Source: UBA6164 sp964344895
GTDB lineage: Bacteria; Patescibacteriota; Gracilibacteria; BD1-5; UBA6164
Reading direction: 5' to 3'
NCBI GenBank assembly: GCA_964344895.1
Contig: CAYFPB010000011.1
Location: 1 to 24,572, forward strand
Length of the DNA: 24,572 nt
In this document: in pieces, positions 19,301-24,572 of the stretch
How positions within the stretch are numbered: the stretch's first letter is position 1
Layout of the letters: every line of letters starts with the position of its first letter
Notes under the pieces: model-generated
The model's database searches: none
Seen by the model: only the letters and a program-made list of their open reading frames with translations
What the model was told of the DNA's origin: nothing
Position numbers and translations under genes: made by a program

Positions 19301-19960
19301 ATGGAAACAAGTAATAATATGTATAATCTTTGACCAACTTATGAGTCAGATGTACTAATGGAACTACCAGGTTTTAAATGATATTTAGGTTTAATATCTA
19401 AGAGTGAATTAGTAGAAAAAATAATAAATACTGATATAATATTTCATTATATTTCAGAGTTTATAAAAACAGCTCCAGCTGAACTTGATTTAAGTTTTGT
19501 TTTACAAAGTGAAAATTCTGAAAAAGTAGAAGAATTTTTAAAAACAAAACTACAAACTTTAATGAGTTACAGTGATACTGAAGAATGATATGAAGCTTAT
19601 GAAGCATATATAAAACAAGAATTACATAAAGTTGAAGAGGAAAAATTACTAGAGTTTTATTCTGATATAGAATGAATGGAAGCATTAAATAATATAATGT
19701 TTGAAAATATTGAAAACTCACCTTTTTATGAAATGATTACTTATTGAAAATATGATGAAACTAAATATCAAAAGAATCTTTCAAAATATGATATAAGTAT
19801 TGAAGATTATAAAAAAGCATGTAAAGAAGTAGAAAAAGATAGGAAAGAGCAAGAAAAACTAGAAGAAGGAAGTTTTTCTGATAAAACTAATGATATTATA
19901 AATTATTCTAAATGATCAGTTGAAGATGCATTAGTAAATACATCTAGGGATTATATGTAA
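19301..19960 (+). CDS. Protein of unknown function (orphan pair, second)
   Basis: A 219-residue acidic, mostly helical protein that I do not recognise. It starts METSNNMYNLGPTYESD and has a long Glu/Lys/Tyr-rich middle (EAYEAYIKQELHKVEEEK). It ends with a low-complexity charged segment (EVEKDRKEQEKLEEGS) and NTSRDYM. There is no signal peptide or membrane segment. Its composition suggests a scaffold or partner-binding protein rather than an enzyme. It is transcribed with the gene at 18859 and ends at a strong shared terminator. Confidence 0.65.
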
Positions 19961-19965
19961 AATAT

Positions 19966-20000
19966 AATAAAATAGTAAACCTCAGGTTTACTATTTTATT
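19966..20000. terminator. Bidirectional terminator between convergent genes
   Basis: A perfect 15-bp stem (19966-19980 with 19986-20000) around the loop CTCAG, A-rich on the left and T-rich on the right. It lies between the orphan pair and the HD hydrolase and contains the hydrolase's stop codon (19991-19993). Confidence 0.85.
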
Positions 20001-21106
20001 AACTCAACTACATTTAATTTAGTATCAGAAACTGTTGTTTCTAGTCATTTATTTATAAAATCTTTTAGATTTTCTACTTCTTTTATGATATATTTATGAA
20101 TGTAAGGATGTGTTTCTTTAGAAATATTATAAAAATATTTTTCTGTTTCTTTTATTTTTCTGTAAGCTTTTTCTAGATTTTTCTTATTCCATTCATGATA
20201 TATCTCAGAAGTTTGCAAATTGTCTATTCTATCCCAAAATTTGACTTCTAATGATTCTAAACATATTTTAAATATTCTTTTATCAGTATATCTTAGACCA
20301 TATTTTTCTGAAATTTCTTTTGCATGTTTGTAAAAAGTTTCTAAGTCTGTCATATGTCAGAAAAAAGCTTCATTTCTTCTATTTTTGTATTCAGGATTTT
20401 TTTCTAGGAGTCTATAATTATCATATGCTACCCACTCATCAGGAGAAATATGTTTTTCTTTTTCTTGCCAATCTAGCTTATTATATTCATCCCAAGAAAG
20501 TCTATTTTCTCAATATTTTTTCTTATGATTTTGTTTTCTAAGTAAAAAATTGTCACTTAGTAGGTTTTTTCTATTTAAAATTCATTTGTTATGGTCAGCT
20601 CAAGCTTGTTTTATTGATTCAAATAATTTATAATCATCAGAAAAAGGAACTATAAAATTTGAAAAAGGGTCTTTACTTAATAATTCAACTCATAAAGCAA
20701 CCTTTGAACAACCATGAGTTTCTTCTATCCAAAAAAAGCTTATATCAGTATCTTCTATTATATCATGATACATAGAAATAAGTACTTTAGCCAAAGATGG
20801 GGAAGTAGATTTTTGTAACATTAGATGAGTTACTCTGATTAGGTGGTCAAAGTATCTTCATCAAGTATTTCTTGTAATATTTTGAAATTTTGCTTTTGCA
20901 GTTCAGTATGCTCAATTAAAAAACTGCATCAGATATTCTTTTTCTTCCTCTGTTGCATTACTTTTGTCAAAGATAGTATTTTTTACTTCATCATATAATT
21001 TTTCAATATGTCTTTTCCTAGAAAATTCAGTATTATTATTATATTCAATAAAGTTATTTGAAATACTAGCTTTTCAATCATTTCATACTTCAAACAAATT
21101 AACCAT
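19991..21106 (-). CDS. MESH1/SpoT-like HD hydrolase
   Basis: A 371-residue protein. DHLIRVTHLML at residues 87-97 matches the HxxRV of (p)ppGpp hydrolases, with His88. YHDIIEDTD at 113-121 gives HDxxED (His114, Asp115, Glu118, Asp119). A later WDRIDNLQT matches the family's D-R-x-x-N block, which completes the Mn2+ site. SpoT/RelA enzymes carry a synthetase domain after the HD domain; nothing like it is visible, so this would be a hydrolase only. An unusual ~85-residue Tyr/Trp/Lys-rich insert (RKNLLSDNFLLRKQNHKKKYWEN onward) separates the HD motif from the later Asp/Asn block. It may degrade (p)ppGpp, or NADPH as MESH1 does. It stands alone between two terminators. Confidence 0.72.
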
Positions 21107-21163
21107 TAATTTAAAAATATTAATAATTACAATTATTTAGATGTATAATAATTAAAAAATATA

Positions 21164-21191
21164 AAAAGTCAAGTATAATTACTTGACTTTT
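21164..21191 (-). terminator. Intrinsic terminator of tgt
   Basis: AAAAGTCAAGTA at 21164-21175 pairs exactly with TACTTGACTTTT at 21180-21191 around a TAAT loop. It starts inside the tgt stop codon and isolates tgt from the HD hydrolase gene downstream. Confidence 0.8.
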
Positions 21192-22368
21192 ATTTATTTA
21201 AAACACTTTTTGGATACTTTTCCCAAAATTTTTCTCTGAATTCTTCATATTTATTAGCTAGAATTGCTTCTCTAGCTCTTTTTCATAGGTTGATAAGGAA
21301 ATATAGATTATGGTAGCTTAAAAGCTGCATTCATAGCATTTCTCATTCAGCTATAAGATGTCTTATATATCACTTTGTATAGTTTTTACAAACTTTGCAA
21401 TCACAACTATCATCAACAGGAGTTTTATCTAGTTTGAATTTTTCATTTTTTACTTTTATATTACCATAACTAGTAAAAGCAACTCAGTGTCTTCAAAGTC
21501 TTGTTGGTAATACACAATCAAACATATCAATTCATCTATAAATTCACTCAACCAAGTCCTCAGGCGTTCAAACTCACATTAGATATCTAGGCTTATTTTC
21601 AGGGAGTTTATCCTTTAATACATCCATTATTCTGTACATATCAGCTTTTGGTTCTCATACTGATAATCATCAAATAGCAATTCAGGGAGTATCTAGCTTT
21701 CAAATAAACTCAGCAGATTCAGCTCTTAGGTCATCATAAATAACACCTTGAACAATAGGGAATAGAGCTTGTGGGTACAATCAATCCTTTTCTCTTTTTT
21801 TATTATTTTCTTTCCATCTTTTTACACATCTTTCTGCCCACCTATGAGTTCTTTCCATAGCAGCTCTTGCATACTCTTTAGTTGATTGTCATGGAGCACA
21901 TTCATCAAATGCCATAATTATATCAGCTCATATATTTGATTGAATATCCATTACGTTTTCAGCATCAAAATAATGTTTAGATCAGTCTATAAAACTTCTA
22001 AAATGTACTCACTCTTCTGTAATTTTAACTAAACTTTCATTATTTTTGTAACCATTTCACTCAGTTTGTCATAGTGAGAAAACTTGGAAACCTCAAGAGT
22101 CAGTAAGTATTGGTTTATGATAATTCATAAAATTATGAGCACCTCAAAAATCTTTAACAATTTTATCTCCAGGTCTTAGGTATAAATGATAAGTATTATT
22201 TAGAATAATTTCAGCTCATATTTCATCTAACTCTTCATTGTGGATTCATTTTACAGTTGATTTAGTTCAAACAGGCATAAAAATAGGAGTTTTAAAACTA
22301 CCATGAGCTGTATTAAACTCTCAGGCTCTTGCAAATCAATCTGTATTCTCTAATTTAAAATCAAACAT
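21190..22368 (-). CDS. tgt: tRNA-guanine transglycosylase
   Basis: A 392-residue enzyme that exchanges guanine for preQ1 at position 34 of tRNAs with GUN anticodons, the key step of queuosine formation. Motifs in order: an N-terminal RA.EFNTAHGSFKTPIFMPVGT, NTYHLYLRPG, the active-site DSGGFQVFSL, FDECAPG, GVIYDDLRAES, GGLSVGEP, the second catalytic Asp in DMFDCVLPTRLGRHG, and the zinc site CDCKVCKNYTKGYIRHL. Many glycines are TGA. It has full family length. No other queuosine gene is visible nearby. The start is placed at MFDFKLENTD, after an AT-rich leader without a Shine-Dalgarno. Confidence 0.95.
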
Positions 22369-22393
22369 TTTTAATTAATAATAAAAAATAATA

Positions 22394-22489
22394 TATAATA
22401 AAAATATTTTAATAAAAAGTTTTTGAGACTAACTAATTACTTAAAGTAAGAGCTTCGAAAAAACTTTGTTTAAATATATTTTTATTATA
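22394..22489. other. Imperfect long inverted repeat upstream of tgt
   Basis: A 31-base arm (22394-22424, TATAATAAAAATATTTTAA...) pairs with 22458-22489 with few mismatches. The 33-base centre holds a small TTACTT/AAGTAA hairpin (22437-22449). It could be the tgt 5' leader, a small RNA, or a short element with terminal inverted repeats. It does not match the preQ1 riboswitch patterns I know. With AT-rich arms, part of the pairing may be chance. Confidence 0.4.
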
Positions 22490-22530
22490 AAGTTTGCTGA
22501 ATTATATTCAAAAATAAAAAAAAGCAAATA

Positions 22531-22556
22531 AAAAATAGCTTATATAAGCTATTTTT
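22531..22556 (-). terminator. Intrinsic terminator of the small HD gene
   Basis: A perfect 26-base palindrome (AAAAATAGCTTAT and its mirror). The stop codon of the HD gene (22549-22551) lies within it. It ends the RseP-HD transcript before the tgt leader. Confidence 0.75.
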
Positions 22557-23142
22557 TATTATTTAGTTCTTCTGATAAAGTATTTAAGTTTTCTTGTTTT
22601 TGTATATTTCTTTCATGTTTTTGAGTATCGGTATAATATTTATGTTCTTTTAAAAATTCTATAGTTCAGTTAATCCAATCTGAATAATCTATTTTAATAT
22701 CTTTAATTAACTCAATCTCTTTTTTTAGAGAATGATTTATTTCAAAAAATTCTTCTCATCATAAATTATCTAAATCTGCATCTTTTATAATTTTTTCATA
22801 AATATTTTTTGGCTTGTATGTTACACTAGTTGCTAAAATTATTTCTTCTATTTTTTTTATTTTTCCACTAGGGTACAAAACGCTTTTTAAATAATTTTGT
22901 GCTATTTTTGCTCAAATAGGTTCATTATAGTCATATTGTAATATGAAACCTGCATCATGGAATAAACCAGATAAAGCAAGTATTTCTAAATCAGAATCAC
23001 AAAGTCATTCTTTTTCTCATAAATAAACAGCTCTTTTACTTACATCTTTTGCATGCTTAAAATTATGATAATAATGGTTTTCTAGAGGTTCTAGAAGATT
23101 ATTAACATATTTTTTGGCTTTATTTATTATATGAGAATTCAT
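22549..23142 (-). CDS. Small HD-domain phosphohydrolase
   Basis: A 197-residue protein with the HD metal-site pattern: NHYYHNFKHAKDV (first His block, ~residue 22), GLFHDAGF (His-Asp pair, ~residue 60), then KDADLDNLG (final Asp, ~residue 112). Members hydrolyse phosphate bonds in nucleotides or similar small molecules; the substrate here is unknown. A helical tail (KEHKYYTDTQKHERN) follows. The start lies 5 bases beyond the RseP stop, so the two genes are co-transcribed. Confidence 0.8.
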
Positions 23143-23147
23143 GCTTT

Positions 23148-24491
23148 TTATCTAAAAATTATTTTTATAATATCATTATACGCTATTATTAAACTTAATG
23201 CAATTAAAAAGACAAAAAATGCAAAATGTATAAATCATTCAGTTTTTTCATTAATGGCTTTTCTTCCAAAAATACGCTCTATTAGACCATTTATAGTAAT
23301 AAAAATAAATCTTCATCAATCAAGAGCAGGAATTGGAAGTAAATTAAATACTCAAAGGTTGATTGATATAATAGCTCATAGTACTACTAAAAACTTTATT
23401 CACGCACTTAAAGAATTACTTACAAAGTCAACTATTCAAATGGGTCAACTTACTTGTTTTATAGCCTCTTCTCTCTCTTTAGGAGTTTCAGGATTAAATA
23501 TTTTTTTAACTAGTATACCAATTCATTTAAATGTTAATAATGCTTGATTATAAGTTTCATAAAATCAGTACTTGATAGAATCAGTTAAGTTATAATTATA
23601 TTCAAAGTTATTATTTACTTTTATGTTTTCTGAAATATAAGATCAAATTTTTCATTTTCACTCTATATTTTCAGGAGTTATATTTAGCTCTATTTGCTTA
23701 TTTTCTCTTGTTATTAAAAATAGGAGTTCTTTTTCAGGATTTTTTGAAATAATATCAATTAATTCTTTTGAATTTGTTATATTTGTTGTTATATTTTTAT
23801 TAGTTTCTATTTTTGTAACTAAGTCTCAAGCTTTCATTCACACCTTTTCTGATAGGCTTTTTTCTACAGGAGTTAATAGTACTCAAGGATTTTTTATCAA
23901 AATTCATGATTCTATTGCTTGCTCATAATTAGGAATCAGTTTTAGGTCTAAGTTTGTCTCTATTTTTGTATTGATTCATAATGGTTTAATTCAGATAAAA
24001 AAAAGTATAGAAAATATTATTCAAGCAAGTAAAAAGTTCATAAAAACTCAAGCTAGAATAATAATTGCTTGTTGCCAAGCAGGTTTATTCATTAAGTTAT
24101 AACTAGCTCTATTTTCTTGTAATTTTTCTAAAATCTCTTGCTTATCTTCATCAGAAACTATATTTCATTTACTATCAAAAATATCTTTTTCTTTTAAAAT
24201 ATCAGTTTCTAAATCCTTGTTATTATATAGTTCTTTTTTATTATCATAAACTAAAAAAGTATTAGGCATTTCACCAGTTAATTTAACAAATCAACCAATA
24301 GGAAGCCAGTTTAGACTAAACAAAGTTCACTTTTTATCTGTAAACAATTTTTTTGCTCTAGGAGGTATACCTAAACCAAATTCTTCAACCTTTACTCAAA
24401 ATTTTCTAGCTGAAGCAAAATGTCCCCATTCATGAACTAGTACTATGATTGAAAACATTATAATTGATACAATTATTCAGATTATTATCAT
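23148..24491 (-). CDS. rseP: RseP-type site-2 zinc metalloprotease
   Basis: A 447-residue intramembrane protease. The first membrane helix carries the zinc motif VLVHEWGHFASARKFG (HExxH at residue ~21, real TGG Trp). GLGIPPRAKKLF and NWLPIGGFVKLTGE follow. A PDZ-like region covers roughly residues 190-270. The second active-site helix has FNLLPIPALDGGRF, which supplies the third zinc ligand; both Gly codons of DGGR are TGA. Family members cleave membrane-spanning regulators, such as anti-sigma factors, or leftover signal peptides. It has family-typical length and is followed at once by the HD gene. In many bacteria cdsA or dxr precede it, but only 80 bases upstream are in view. Confidence 0.93.
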
Positions 24492-24572
24492 TTTTTTTTG
24501 TTAATAAATATTTCATTTTCAACCAAGTATATAAAAAATTATGAAAAATACTAATTTTTATTTCAACTTTTT
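24492..24572. other. Window edge, no gene supported
   Basis: These 81 AT-rich bases lie upstream of rseP. Short open stretches exist in each minus-strand frame, but none is long enough to call as the end of a neighbouring gene. Confidence 0.5.

Noticed and set aside
22394..22489. preQ1 riboswitch upstream of tgt
   Set aside because: I could not find the short C-rich loop and A-rich tail pattern of the known preQ1 classes.
23131..23547. A 138-codon plus-strand reading frame across the rseP 3' end
   Set aside because: It is the antisense of the conserved RseP active-site region; its composition mirrors that gene.
36..24491. Widespread pseudogenes or frameshifts, as suggested by many in-frame TGA codons
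   Set aside because: Reading TGA as Gly restores full-length proteins with correctly placed motifs in every case, so these are intact genes.
36..24491. TGA as tryptophan (code 4, Mycoplasma-like)
   Set aside because: TGA falls on conserved glycines, while conserved tryptophans are TGG.
24485..24572. The 3' end of a gene upstream of rseP
   Set aside because: Two minus-strand frames stop within the 81 bases, and the third runs on into rseP as an ordinary overlap in AT-rich sequence; there is too little to judge.

Overview
The window reads as a very AT-rich chromosome segment from a bacterium that translates UGA as glycine (genetic code 25), the mark of Candidatus Absconditabacteria (SR1) and Gracilibacteria in the Patescibacteria/CPR. 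With standard stops most genes look shredded. With TGA read as Gly they become full-length, and family glycines fall exactly on TGA: the lipase elbow AHSMGG, RseP LDGGR, the malic enzyme NGVGAAG and the glycosyltransferase FVGR. TGG still encodes conserved Trp, so TGA=Trp (code 4) does not fit. I cannot choose between the two phyla. All coordinates below use code 25.

Layout. (1) 36-6726, all on the minus strand and read from high to low coordinates: a RhuM-family protein, a PemK/MazF-like protein, a Wzx-type flippase, a GT4 glycosyltransferase, a second flippase and a CysQ/IMPase phosphatase. This is a small surface-polysaccharide cluster preceded by a RhuM-PemK pair. Four of the six proteins, from three unrelated families, start with the same 11 residues, MIDQHKTLSEK. 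I consider this the most unusual signal in the window. (2) 6887-10984, plus strand: a small protein with a rare strong Shine-Dalgarno and only GGN glycines, then a palindrome, a glycine-rich membrane protein, a secreted lipase and a second PemK/MazF-like protein. (3) 11084-12244, minus strand: malic enzyme. (4) 12428-17837, plus strand: a 1225-residue GT-C-like membrane glycosyltransferase and a protein with a GNAT-like C-terminal half. (5) 17852-19960: a TrmB-family regulator divergent from two orphan genes. (6) 19991-24491, minus strand: a MESH1/SpoT-like HD hydrolase, tRNA-guanine transglycosylase, a small HD phosphohydrolase and the site-2 protease RseP.

How the parts may fit. The GT4 enzyme, the two flippases and the GT-C enzyme point to glycan assembly, export and transfer at the surface. 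RseP and the secreted lipase add envelope functions. The stand-alone SpoT-like hydrolase, the PemK/RhuM genes and the TrmB regulator are stress or regulatory candidates. Intergenic gaps are short; most contain AT-rich hairpins that look like terminators, several of them shared by convergent genes and overlapping stop codons. I found no tRNA, rRNA, CRISPR array, transposase or recombinase gene.
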